Below, in pieces: positions 11,501 to 17,100 of a DNA stretch of 20,703 nucleotides. A program made the position numbers and the translations under genes. The DNA is taken from the NCBI GenBank assembly GCA_041583135.1, contig JBFHGJ010000102.1:1-20703 (forward strand), read 5' to 3'. The notes under the pieces were generated by a model. That model was not told where the DNA came from. It saw only the letters and a list, made by a program, of their open reading frames with translations, and ran no database searches. Position 1 is the stretch's first letter. The number at the start of each line of letters is the position of its first letter. Source of the DNA: JABSOG01 sp041583135. GTDB lineage: Bacteria; Pseudomonadota; Gammaproteobacteria; Enterobacterales; Alteromonadaceae.

Positions 11501-13134
11501 GGCCAGCTATCAGCCAGATCAGGACTATCAAGCTCATCAAGAGTTAAGCTTTGGCAGTTGCCAATAGTGAGCTGCCCTTCGGCGATAACCCACTGACTTT
11601 GAGCGGTCTGAAGCATTGAACTTACGCGCTCTTGCGGCAGCGCGGTATCAATCGGCAAGTAAGCAGCGCCGGTTCTTGCAATGGCGAGCATCGCCACCAC
11701 AAAATCGACGCCGCGCTCTAACATCAAGCCCACCAACTGACCTTTTCCGATGCCTTTGGCCATCAAGGCTCTGGCAATACGGTTGGCTTTTTTGTCAATC
11801 TCGCCAAGTGTCGCGCTATGACCACTCTGCTCCACAACCAAGTTGTCGTTGGCCTGTTTATGGGCAGTCAAACACGGCGCTTCAAAACCGCTAAAGTCCG
11901 GCGTGACAACAACGCTTTCTAAACGTGGCGAAGGTGCGCCTGATAAGCACAAATATAAGCGTTCCAAATAGCCTTGCAGCACCTGTGGTGCAATCCAGCT
12001 ACTATCAAAACTGACCGACAGCAAACTGTCGCTGCCTTGCTCTATCAAGGTAAAGCGTAATTTGCCCGGTTCACCGGACCAATCAAGCGCCAGCATAGTG
12101 CCACAGCTTTTATCAAATTCGACGACGCTAAAGGTTAACTGAAAAGGTTTATCGGCAAGCGCCCCTTCACGGAAGAAACATTCAATATAATCAAGGGCTT
12201 GCTCTTTAACCTGACGTTCGTTGGCGAGCGCTTCGCTAAGGCTTTGCGCAGGCAAGGTTTTAAGTGGTAAGGCGCGGCTTAAAGGCCCGATGGCATCGAC
12301 TAGCGCTTCATCGGCACGGCTGTCCAAAACCCGGCCCCACTGACCTGCGCCAACACTATTGCCCTCGCCATTACCCATAGTTAGGCGCAGCGCGGCGAAA
12401 ACCATATCGGCAAGACTGGCGCCTGCCATTTCGGCTTGACGACTGAGCTGCTCGGCAATGGCGCCAAGGGGTAAGGTTAAATGGCCAAAACCTTGCTCGG
12501 CAACGGGCTTGACCCTTGCCAAGCCATTATCCAGCGTCCACCATGGCAATTGCGCCGCGTCACGCCAAAACGCGCGAGCATCGGCGAGGCTCTCATCGAG
12601 TAAAAAGTCATCAAGCCATGGGGCGAGTTCGGCGTATTGAATCGGCTCAGGATCTAAACTGTCAATCACCGCCTGATTGCCACTTACCGTAGCGAACAGT
12701 AATTTTGACAACAACAGGCTAACAGAGAAACCATCCACCAACAGACTCGGCACCGCCAAATGCAGCGCATATTGCTCATTGGGTAAATTGATAATCGTCA
12801 GCTGCATAGATGCTACAATCGGCGCGTTGGCAAGTGCCGCGAATGCCTGCTCGCTATCGGCAAAATCCAGTGTCTGCACCATGACATTGGCATTTGGCTC
12901 AACCACCTGCCACATCACGCCCGCATCATCGTATTGCGCTTTTGTACGCAAAATTTCAAAATGCTGCGCTAGGGTTTCGAGCAAAGACTTAAGGCTGTCG
13001 GCATCGGGCTTAACTTGGCATTTGGCTGCCGCCGAGGTCAAGCGCTTGCCAAGGCCATCGGCCAAACCATCAAGTGAACACTGGCTTTGTTGCAAACATG
13101 AAGCGCCGGTAGCGCTGTCGCTATCAAAATACAT
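1..13134 (-). CDS. Nonribosomal peptide synthetase B, 3'-truncated by window edge: I-A(Gln)-T-C-A-T-E-C-A(Ala)-T-C-A(Asn-like)
   Basis: This giant NRPS shows 4378 codons and no stop, ending inside its fourth A domain. Domains by residue: interface-like C domain 1-400; A3 about 415-900; T3 Ser944; C4 about 995-1425 (HH at 1128-1129); A4 about 1450-1960; T4 Ser2000; E about 2045-2470 (HH at 2171-2172); C5 about 2500-2940 (catalytic His 2637); A5 about 2955-3435; T5 Ser3483; C6 about 3530-3970 (catalytic His 3674); A6 about 3980 to the edge. The start is well supported: the frame meets a stop at 13165-13167 and no ATG, GTG or TTG lies between that stop and the ATG at 13134. Predicted order is Gln (possibly hydroxylated) - D-X4 - Ala - Asn-like. 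It lies 19 bases after the hydroxylase and is probably cotranscribed with it. The final T domain of the fourth module and any later modules or thioesterase are outside the window. Confidence 0.96.
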   Translation of the reverse strand, partial: MYFDSDSATGASCLQQSQCSLDGLADGLGKRLTSAAAKCQVKPDADSLKSLLETLAQHFEILRTKAQYDDAGVMWQVVEPNANVMVQTLDFADSEQAFAALANAPIVASMQLTIINLPNEQYALHLAVPSLLVDGFSVSLLLSKLLFATVSGNQAVIDSLDPEPIQYAELAPWLDDFLLDESLADARAFWRDAAQLPWWTLDNGLARVKPVAEQGFGHLTLPLGAIAEQLSRQAEMAGASLADMVFAALRLTMGNGEGNSVGAGQWGRVLDSRADEALVDAIGPLSRALPLKTLPAQSLSEALANERQVKEQALDYIECFFREGALADKPFQLTFSVVEFDKSCGTMLALDWSGEPGKLRFTLIEQGSDSLLSVSFDSSWIAPQVLQGYLERLYLCLSGAPSPRLESVVVTPDFSGFEAPCLTAHKQANDNLVVEQSGHSATLGEIDKKANRIARALMAKGIGKGQLVGLMLERGVDFVVAMLAIARTGAAYLPIDTALPQERVSSMLQTAQSQWVIAEGQLTIGNCQSLTLDELDSPDLADSWPEVELGPNDLAYVLFTSGSTGKPKGVAISHGALFNHMRWMNQSFDFSANDVFCQRTSASFDASVWEFYSPLMCGAKVVIADKSANYELATLAQLISDHQVSRLQMVPAQLQVFLSHTDAALELKTLFLGGEALSTALAKSAQLRFDCEVVNLYGPSECCIDACFARFDDQIQQDFVPIGQAIDNVSAQVVKSDGSLAATGECGELYLAGNCVFDGYYNNSELTAQAVVQNGQTRWYKTGDWVRILSDGSLYYLERLDHQVKINGLRIELGEIEVCISELEQVQSAVVIARQDQGNSKGLVAYVVSDSEEEALFAQIKAKLAANLPDYMQPANYVLLDKLPLLSNGKVDRKALPAPELKVSRVAPQSDTEKALVAIWSELLAIEAEQLSTTSGFFAMGGHSLLAVQLVSDIRDTLGVEILISDVFELGDIKTIAAHIDNLSDHIVRPKIEPRTTGNAPVPCSFAQQRLWFLDALDGGSSRYNMPLALKVEGQFKPELAEQAMNLIIERHEVLRTRYVQPDEQPLQIIDQNVQFTLHRYHHQGSEAQLQQWIAEHHAQHFDLSADLMVRASYIEYEHYGILLFNMHHIASDGWSMDVLVKEFAEIYQALSQGQTLDLAPLPVQYADYALWQRNWLQGEVLDSQKHYWQQQLKDCPVVHSLSLDYPRPAQKGAQGKMYQGVVDKDTAVALQSMATQYRLTPFMLLHGAFALLLSRHGNSNDIVLGTPVANRLQSELEPLIGFFVNTLVLRVATDKASLSEYLAHVRQVHLDAQSHQDIGFEYLLDLCQIERSVRHTPLFQVLFSTTMDDSSKKLQLPDVSLSNIVRDEVAAKFDLQLNAVVTGGEIYLQWTYDTELFKPATIERLNDHYCELLRALLAANSEAKPLELNLYAEDEQQRLAAGLLGPVRHFNALNVNSLIEHGAAINPQAIALSHNEQSLSFAQMLDKRDRLAAQLQSMGINKGDLLGLCLPRSIGQSVAMLACLKLGCGYVPLMTNLPSERLKTIADDAAVKLLLCDESSQSLTLELCHSAPRQALSLQALMSDNWLEAHAGAELICDMPTSEDIAYVLHTSGSTGTPKGVMVHHGALVNYLSDAIEDYWHKGLSFAVVSSPLQFDATLVTQLLPLCAGGQVVLLDDDDSLLLKLHQQLFNSDKAGLFKLTPAHLDALAQLDGGKTISQCHHTLVIGGEALSYEQLTPWFECLPHGRFFNQYGPTETTVACSRYLIEADSQLSGAVPIGQAIANTQFLLLDPQGQPVPDGAAGELYIGGQGVSLGYLHQPELNAQSFVTTAFSEQRFYRSGDLVRHLGDGRLSFIARIDGQLQLNGYRIEPGEIEAALKAQSSVAIAHVAMLNKVLVAYCVMAQGKVLEQASLRQALAQRLPEYMVPALFVALDEMPLNANGKVDGRALPKPLAEVSIEKVQPSNEREARLRAIWAQVLKRDEQSIGVDDNFFMLGGDSILSILVVSKAANEGMFFSVKALFNAQTIKALAKVVQDENHTQAEQGVLTGTMALMPVQQLFFSDLTDWHHYNQAVMLHAPDDLDQAKLKQMVEALVAQHDALRLAFEPQQPACFVDVDINELVCSDLDCTDVKAFADSVQASLAPSRGVVFKAALIQSGAFSGKRLLLVAHHLVVDGVSWRIVIDDIKTLYRGLTEGKALAGLLGVKTSSYRQWSDYLKDQAQQMATQLPLWRSICAADYAKLQDRNGEFAAKAGTRRVDFQLTESQTLQLLEQCNQSYRSNINELLLSALLLSWQQVTGEGKVRLNLESHGREALSDSIDLSRTVGWFTSIYPVSLYMQGEGDIADAIYSVKEQLRQIPDNGLGFGVLKYLAGAELEQNEACELVFNYLGQFDQLNEAQGTFNPAAESTGRAVSSKRANRYALTLNGMVASGKLGFALEYDAQRYDEQLIAQFMTQFAAALGAVIDHCVATEQGRFGPSDFPEAKLDGKTLDAICQQANANQLQIADLYPATSMQQGLLFHNLLQQGGYVTQLVMDFAGLNVANMQQAWQQVVEQHDIFRSGFVAFDTDVPHQMVVESATVPWRNVDMLDATDVELSELASAERLEPFDLNKPPLMRFCAANLAGGKTRIIWSHHHALLDGWSLPLVFAEVSKRYEALQNGQSLNLAKTHAGREYANWLGKQDMAAAKRYWQSQVELIENATPLPLVSNRLADSALNNHRHTLRFDSVQSEALQSLARSCGTTINIVVQAAWAMLLSRFSDEQQVCFGAVTSGRPADLASMEQMIGAFINTQPVCTSVHDDYRLSDWLGQLHQGLIERESYSYFPLQQILSLPGCPDAPFDSLLVFENYPVDEGISEQAQNAALRVTDINSFEQTNYGMTLHARFDGMLSMTLVVKAALLASPKVEQLLSTLGHLIEMMAAEPQQRLGELSLISPAERERLVYQCNQTEVELPQQRLIHQLFELQCLQTPNATALSYYSGSLSYEALNHKANQIAHLLLERGATQGQRVGVCLERGANLLPALLAVMKVGGAYVPLDKDYPKQRLDYLVKDSDIALVLTERALLGLLTLSNEVQALCLDELPQHLNTCNPDIAIEPDALAYIIYTSGSTGLPKGVMISHANATAMLDWAMRAYSAVELAKVLASTSVNFDLSVYELFLPLCVGGEVVLVGNILELLQKPLDVTLINTVPSAMAELINAQAVPESVLCINLAGEALSAELAQGVYGKTKAQKLYNLYGPSEDTTYSLYSLVANDGSAPTIGVPVDNTRAYVLDSSQRLVPFGAIGELYLAGAGVVKGYLNRPEMTKERFLPSPFVPGDTMYRTGDLVRYLDDGQLMFIGRADAQVKLRGYRIELGEIEQALLASGLLHQAVVLVCDDKLYAFVVAKAPHNELHQQLTQALSAQLPSYMVPGEFIDLETMPLTPNGKIDKQALPKLIVKQSRVGSAALVDVHQQYLAELWSQLLDCPIAELSAESHFFELGGHSLTAVRLLAQLRQYSGAQIDLKALFERPVLRAMAELLKAPGQSAKALTPVAQPRSDMMPLSFAQQRLWFIDSMQGQSPEYNLPLVIEVTGRFSLDLAQQALGKIIERHEILRSVYLQHDGQPMQQVRPADGFSIDYVDMHGATAHDLEQAVLAAQMAPFSLIDGPILKVSYFDLAAQGEQASHGMVVFNVHHIAADGWSMGILVREFAAIYQALAQGESPNLPALALQYIDYALWQQQYLQGEVLSKQLGYWQRQLADLPVVHSLPLKQVRPKDKGLAGDVLGIQLDSELLKQLQSLASSHGMTLFMLLHGALSLTLGRFGNRSDVVIGTAVANRTMSEFESLIGCFVNTLVLRVNTKHNDLSDYLTHVKTVNFDAQANQDVPFEQLVELLQPERSTAHTPLFQVLFNLDNNDSSALTLPEVSFDVRGATRVMAKYDLSVNAMYNNQGLYVGFSYDVALFGRELIADMSNMLTTLLRAMVSGKAEQLAPAAFYDNDTLAELKLGLQGEVCALPHERFIAWFDAQCAQTPDSTAVSLGDVAFDYQTLNLKANRLADLLIEAGIEAGERVGIAMERSIEQLVSVLGVLKVGASYVPLSPEYPKARLSQMIEDSDVAQVLVSSTSAATVPLAGIDFVVIDECSDEDWLEGYSDEAPEVEVCADSEAYVLYTSGSTGKPKGVMVPNRALVNYLCFAKANYMQGDVTGAVVSSPLYFDATLTSLLTPLCCGGEVKLLADDDGVLEQVYDLLMGDKALLFKITPAHLEGLLQLKDSHNTHHIEHCIVVGGEALPPVTLKRWQGILPNARFINEYGPTETVVGCSIYQANAEDDWSLGVPVGKPIQNTGLWLLDEDLNPVPQGSMGELYIGGLGVTDGYVGQSELTDERFIANPFGEGRLYRS
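2600..5640 (-). other. NRPS B module 5: C5 (DCL) - A5 (Ala) - T5
   Basis: C5 starts ADLYPATSMQQGLLFHNLL and has SHHHALLDGWSLPLV (about 5190-5235). Both are hallmarks of a DCL domain, as expected after an E domain. A5 (about 4270-2830) has TSGSTGLPKG near 3800 and the pocket D-L-Y-N-N-A-L-T-Y-K from NFDLSVYEL, LINTVPSAM, CINLAGEAL and NLYGPSEDTTY. This matches the alanine code DL(F/Y)NNALTYK. T5 reads HFFELGGHSLTAVRL with Ser3483 at 2686-2688. No E domain follows, so L-Ala is expected. Confidence 0.88.
5660..10150 (-). other. NRPS B module 4: C4 - A4 (unassigned) - T4 - E
   Basis: C4 (SFAQQRLWFLDALDGG; HHIASDGWS near 9725-9753) is LCL-like. A4 (about 8780-7260) has all core regions, but its pocket reads D-A-V-K-V-G-Q-V-A-K from FDATLVTQLLPL, FKLTPAHL, LVIGGEAL and FNQYGPTETTVA. 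It resembles the Asp/Asn group (DxTKxGxVGK) with Val239, Gln322 and Ala331; no substrate is assigned. Its A8 region reads QLQLNGYRIEPGEIE, slightly off consensus. T4 has the pre-epimerase form FFMLGGDSIL (Ser2000). The E domain has HHLVVDGVSWRI (near 6590-6624), SHGREAL (near 6200) and TVGWFTSIYPVSL, so the residue should leave as the D form. Confidence 0.87.
9265..9311 (-). repeat. 47-bp perfect dispersed repeat, copy 1 (C4 of NRPS B)
   Basis: These 47 bases are identical to 17914-17960. They encode the conserved stretch around ELEPLIGFFVNTLVL of a condensation domain. The match breaks at the next base on each side. Confidence 0.93.
10220..11895 (-). other. NRPS B module 3 core: A3 (Gln code) - T3
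   Basis: A3 has FTSGSTGKPKG (about 11430-11460), YGPSECC, the HQVKINGLRIELGEIE region near 10720 and NGKVD near 10475. Pocket residues come from SFDASVWEF, LQMVPAQ, TLFLGGEAL and NLYGPSECCID, giving D-A-W-Q-F-G-L-I-D-K. I recall this as a published glutamine code of the tyrocidine type. It clearly differs from the Asp codes (DLTKxGH) usually paired with SyrP-like hydroxylases. T3 reads GFFAMGGHSLLAVQL with Ser944 at 10303-10305. Its aminoacyl-T form is the presumed hydroxylase substrate. Confidence 0.82.
11930..13134 (-). other. N-terminal interface-like, catalytically degenerate condensation domain (NRPS B)
   Basis: About 400 residues have the C-domain shape: AQHFEILRTKA matches the usual RHxxLRT stretch, and GQWGRVLDSRADEALVDAIG matches the GTPVANR...LIGFFVN region. 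The catalytic HHxxxDG is replaced by PSLLVDG at residues 129-135 (about 12730-12750): both His are lost, Asp-Gly kept. It should not form peptide bonds. Interface domains described for siderophore beta-hydroxylases are C-family domains that precede the A domain of the hydroxylated residue and recruit a free-standing hydroxylase. The position and the adjacent hydroxylase gene fit that role. Membership was judged by eye, not by profile search. Confidence 0.72.
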
Positions 13135-13144
13135 AAATAAACTA

Positions 13145-13149
13145 CTCTT
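13145..13149 (-). promoter_or_regulatory. Weak ribosome binding site (AAGAG) for NRPS B
   Basis: The 19-base gap between the hydroxylase stop (13154-13156) and the NRPS B start (ATG at 13134) contains AAGAG about 10 bases before the ATG. It is a modest match. The gap is too short for a convincing promoter or terminator, so NRPS B is probably on the same transcript. Confidence 0.5.
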
Positions 13150-13153
13150 GTTA

Positions 13154-14161
13154 CTATCCCATGGTCACTAAAACTTTGCGCTCACCGGCAAAGGGTTTGC
13201 GGCCGTGGGCCACCAAAAAGTTATCGAGCAACAACACATCCGACGGATGCCAATCAAACACCACCTCTTGCTCGTCGTAAGCTTGATTGATTGCCTCAAT
13301 GGTTGCCTCGGCAATCGGTGTACCGTCGCCATAGCAGGTGTAAAACGGAAATTCAGGCTCGGCGAACTTAGCCGCCAACGGCCCTCTGACGGCGCTTGGC
13401 AAACTGTGGGGGTGCCAAAAGGCGATGTGGTTGAACCACAACGGCTTTTTGCTGACTGGATGATAATGCACCGCTGGACGCACCTGAGTGGTAACCCAAT
13501 GATCTGGCCCTGCCTGCTCTAATTTGAGGTCGGCCTTGTCACAATAGGCTTTGATCTGGTCAATATCGTCAAGGCCAAAGGCTTTAAAGATATTTGGCCC
13601 AAAGCCCGGCATGTAATTGCGCTTAAGCATCCAGCCGCCACGACGTTCAAACTCATCGATAATGGCTTTATCGAGGCTTTCATACACAGCCGCAACATTG
13701 GTCACCGGCGTCTGACCGCCGGTTTTCGCGGCGGTTATGCAGCAAAAGCCGAGAATCGATGGCGGGGTCAGCACGTAAGAGAGTTCATTGTGGGGGTCGA
13801 TTTCATGATCGGCGGCAAACTCGGTAGAGGTATAAATACCATCACCTAAATTGGTGCGTGGCGTTGCCCCTTCGATATAGGCGGCGCGGCCTTCGATGGC
13901 CAGTTTGGCAAAATCGCTAAAGGCCCCTTGGGTGTGAACATTAAAGCCACGCAGCAGCACCGCGCCATATTGTGCCAACGCACTGTCTACCTTGTCTTTG
14001 TTGGCTTGATACCAGCGGCTTAAGTCAAGCCCGGCCATTTTGGGCTTATAGACCATCGGCAGCTGTTTGGCGGAGTCAAATAACGCTGCGCTCACCACTT
14101 CGCCTTGAGTGGCTGGGGCATTGCTGGTGCGGGCTTTGTTTCTCCAACTTGAAAAAGACAT
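13154..14161 (-). CDS. TauD/SyrP-like Fe(II)/2-oxoglutarate dioxygenase, probable NRPS amino acid beta-hydroxylase
   Basis: This 335-residue protein, of normal length for the family, belongs to the TauD-like non-haem iron oxygenases that hydroxylate the beta carbon of an amino acid held on a T domain, using 2-oxoglutarate and O2. The iron site is visible: H124-N-E126 in DPHNELSYV and the distal H319 in LVAHGRKPF. R328 (GERKVLV) is placed to bind 2-oxoglutarate. The acidic ligand is intact, which argues for hydroxylation and against halogenation. Family-like segments include STEFAADHE (112-120), NYMPGFG and YGDGTPI. The gene lies between an NRPS ending in C and one starting with an interface-like domain, so its likely substrate is the residue on T3, predicted as Gln. 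The start is fixed by an AAGGAG site 7 bases upstream and by the TGATG overlap with NRPS A. No signal peptide or membrane segment is seen. Asp or another substrate cannot be excluded from the sequence. Confidence 0.93.
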   Translation of the reverse strand: MSFSSWRNKARTSNAPATQGEVVSAALFDSAKQLPMVYKPKMAGLDLSRWYQANKDKVDSALAQYGAVLLRGFNVHTQGAFSDFAKLAIEGRAAYIEGATPRTNLGDGIYTSTEFAADHEIDPHNELSYVLTPPSILGFCCITAAKTGGQTPVTNVAAVYESLDKAIIDEFERRGGWMLKRNYMPGFGPNIFKAFGLDDIDQIKAYCDKADLKLEQAGPDHWVTTQVRPAVHYHPVSKKPLWFNHIAFWHPHSLPSAVRGPLAAKFAEPEFPFYTCYGDGTPIAEATIEAINQAYDEQEVVFDWHPSDVLLLDNFLVAHGRKPFAGERKVLVTMG

Positions 14162-17100
14162 CAGATAGCTCCTTTTGCCGTTCCCGGCGCTTTACGAACA
14201 AAGCGCTTGGAGCGGACTTTTGATTTTGTTTGTTGTTGTTGGCGGTTTAAGATATCCGCTTTACTGGGTATAGCAAGCTGTGCCAGCGGCCTGTCTGGCT
14301 CTGCTAGCGCGGCTTTAAGCATCGTTTCGAAACATTCACTGATGTGCAACAAGGTTGTGCGCTCAAACAAATCGCTCGCCCAGGTCCACTTCAAATACAA
14401 CTGGCCATTGGCCTCAAATGCCGACAGCTGGATATCAAACTGAGCGTTTACCTTATCTGGCTTAATCCCTGCGAGTTTCAATCCTGTCAGTTTGAGTTCA
14501 TCTGCTGGTTGGTTTTGCATCACAAACCACAATTGAATCAAAGGATTATAATCAAGTCGTCGCTCTGGGTTAAGCTTTTCTACCAAAAGATCGAACGGCA
14601 TCACCTGATGTGGATAACTATCGAGCAGATCGGCCTTGGCAGTGGCTAAAAGTGCACTAAAACTGACCTGTTGATCAAAGCGCCTCCGAATGACCGTGGT
14701 GTTGACAAAGTTTCCGATAACCCCTTCGCATTGCGCCGACTGACGGCCTGCCTGCGGGGTGCCGAACAAAATGTCATCACTTTCTCCTGCGCGCCACAAC
14801 ACGGCGGCGTAAACACTTTGCAACACCATAAACAGGGTCACTTGATGTTCAGCGCAGTAAGTTTTGAGTTGTTGATATAGCTCACCGGCAATGGCCAATT
14901 CGAACTGCTCGCCAATTCGAGATTGGCGGGCCGGTCTGGGTTTATCTGTCTTAAGACCATGTAGTGGGCTGACATCTTTGAGATACTCGCACCAATACTG
15001 CAAATGTTCTTCAAGCGCCTCGCCTTTGAGCTGCTCACGCTGCCAGCGGGCATAGTCTGCGTACTGCACCTTTGGCGGCGCCAACGTTAAGTTGCGCTCA
15101 CCGGCGATCCACTGACCATAGAGCTTGGAAAACGCTTCCACCACAAGGTTAATCGACCATCCATCTGAGGCAATATGATGCATGTTAAACAGCAGCTGCT
15201 GGCGCATCGGCGCCAACTTGACCAGTGCCACCCGTATGGCAACATCACCATCGAGTGAGAACCGCTTTACACGCTGCTGTTGCACAATTTGCGCTAAACG
15301 CTCGGTTTTCGCCGCCCCATCCAACGCTTGGAGGTCAAATTCGCTAACGGCAAAGTCAAAATCCACCATCACTTGCTGCTGAAGTTGCTGATCTTTAAGG
15401 CGATAGCGGCTTCTTAGCACCTGATGGGCATCAATGATAGCGCGCACGGCCTGCTGCGCGCCGTCAATATCCAGCTCACCTTCAACCGCCAGCTCAGCAG
15501 GCATATGATACTCGGCGCTGCCGCCTTGCATTTTGTCGATAAACCACAATTGCTGCTGGGCGTAGCTGGTAGGTAACCACTGTTCTGAAGCAGACTCAAT
15601 GGCTTCAATGTCTACGCTGTACTCAAGTGGCTGAGTTAACGCCCGGCTCAAATCACCCAATCGGCTATTGGCAAACACCAATGCCAAGTCGCAGTGCTTT
15701 TTAAGCTGCTCGCGCACCCGCGCTACCAGCCTTACCGCAAGCAGTGAATGGCCGCCAAGGGCAAAGAAATCGCTATTTTCGCCAATCGCTTCAAGCTCGA
15801 CGCCAAGCAGCGCCGACCATATTTTTGCCAGCTGCAACGCTTCTACCGGCAGCGCTTGATGGTCTGCAATATCAACGCTTTGAGCAGCAGGTGCTGGCAA
15901 GGCTTTAACATCGACCTTGCCGTTAACACTTAAAGGCAGCGCTTCAAGCTCAACATAAACCGCAGGCACCATATACTGAGGTAACACTTTAGCCAGTGCC
16001 GTCACAGTGGCAGCTTGGTCGAAGTTCTCGGCCACCACATAGGCGACCAGCACTTGTTCACCCGGCACATCTTCACGCACCATCACCGCGCAGTTGTCGA
16101 TACCGGTAACCAGAGCGAGCTGCGCTTCAATCTCACCGAGTTCGATACGCAGGCCGCGCAATTTCACCTGACGGTCAATCCGGCCCAAATAGGCCAAGTT
16201 GCCATCGGCGCACAATGTCACCAAGTCGCCGGTTTTATACAGCTTGGCGCTTTGACAACTCGGGTCGAAATGCTCAGCGAACGGATTGGCAATAAACTGT
16301 TTGTCGGTTAATTCAGGGCGGTTGAGATAACCTCTGGCAAGGCCGATACCGCCAATATGCAGCTCACCTGCCACGCCAACAGGACACAGGTTAAGCTGGT
16401 TATCGAGCACCAACAGCTGAATATTATCGATAGGCTTACCGATAGGCACCTGGGTGCGCTCACCAAGTTCAGCACAGGCAAAATGACTGACGTCGATGGC
16501 CGCCTCAGTTGGGCCATAAAGGTTATGCAATGACGTCCAAGGCGCTTTTTGCGACAGCCACTGCACCTCACTGGCGCCCAGCGCTTCACCGCTACACAAC
16601 AGCAAGCGCAAAGAGGGCGCTATGGCATAACCGCTATGGCGGTAGGCCACCAACATCGATGGCACAAAATGCATCACGCTAACCCGATGCTTCGCCATCA
16701 GCTCGCTCAAATATTGCGGGTCTTTATGGCCTTGGGGCTTAGCCATCACCAAAGTCGCGCCATAGCCTAAGGTCCATAAAAACTCCCATACCGACACATC
16801 AAAGCCGTAAGGGGTTTTCTGCATCACCTTGTCATCGGCGTTTAAGCCATAGGCATCTTGCATCCACTTAATGCGGTTAACCAAGGCGCGGTGTTCATTC
16901 ACCACCCCTTTTGGCTGACCGGTTGAGCCTGAGGTATAGATCACATAGGCGGCGTTGTGCCAGTTGCAGCCTGCAACTGTGGGCGCTTGTGTTGAACACT
17001 GCTGCCAAGGCCCTTGGGCAGTTAAATCTATTGGCAAATAGGTCACATCGCCAGCCAACTCTTTGTCGTTACCGGCTGTGCACAATACCAGCTCAGCCTT

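Noticed and set aside
11930..13134. The first domain of NRPS B as an N-acylating starter C domain, which would make NRPS B the start of the peptide
   Set aside because: It lacks both HH residues needed for condensation, and NRPS A ends with an active C domain needing an acceptor.
13135..13153. A promoter or terminator in the gap between hydroxylase and NRPS B
   Set aside because: Only 19 bases are available and no stem-loop or convincing promoter boxes are visible.
13154..14161. The oxygenase as an NRPS halogenase
   Set aside because: Fe/2OG halogenases replace the acidic ligand by Gly or Ala; here the H-N-E triad is intact.
13154..14161. Simple assignment of the hydroxylase as an Asp hydroxylase making beta-hydroxyaspartate
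   Set aside because: The adjoining A3 pocket has Trp239 and Gln278 (DAWQFGLIDK) and not the Asp pattern DLTKxGH. Asp is kept only as an alternative.
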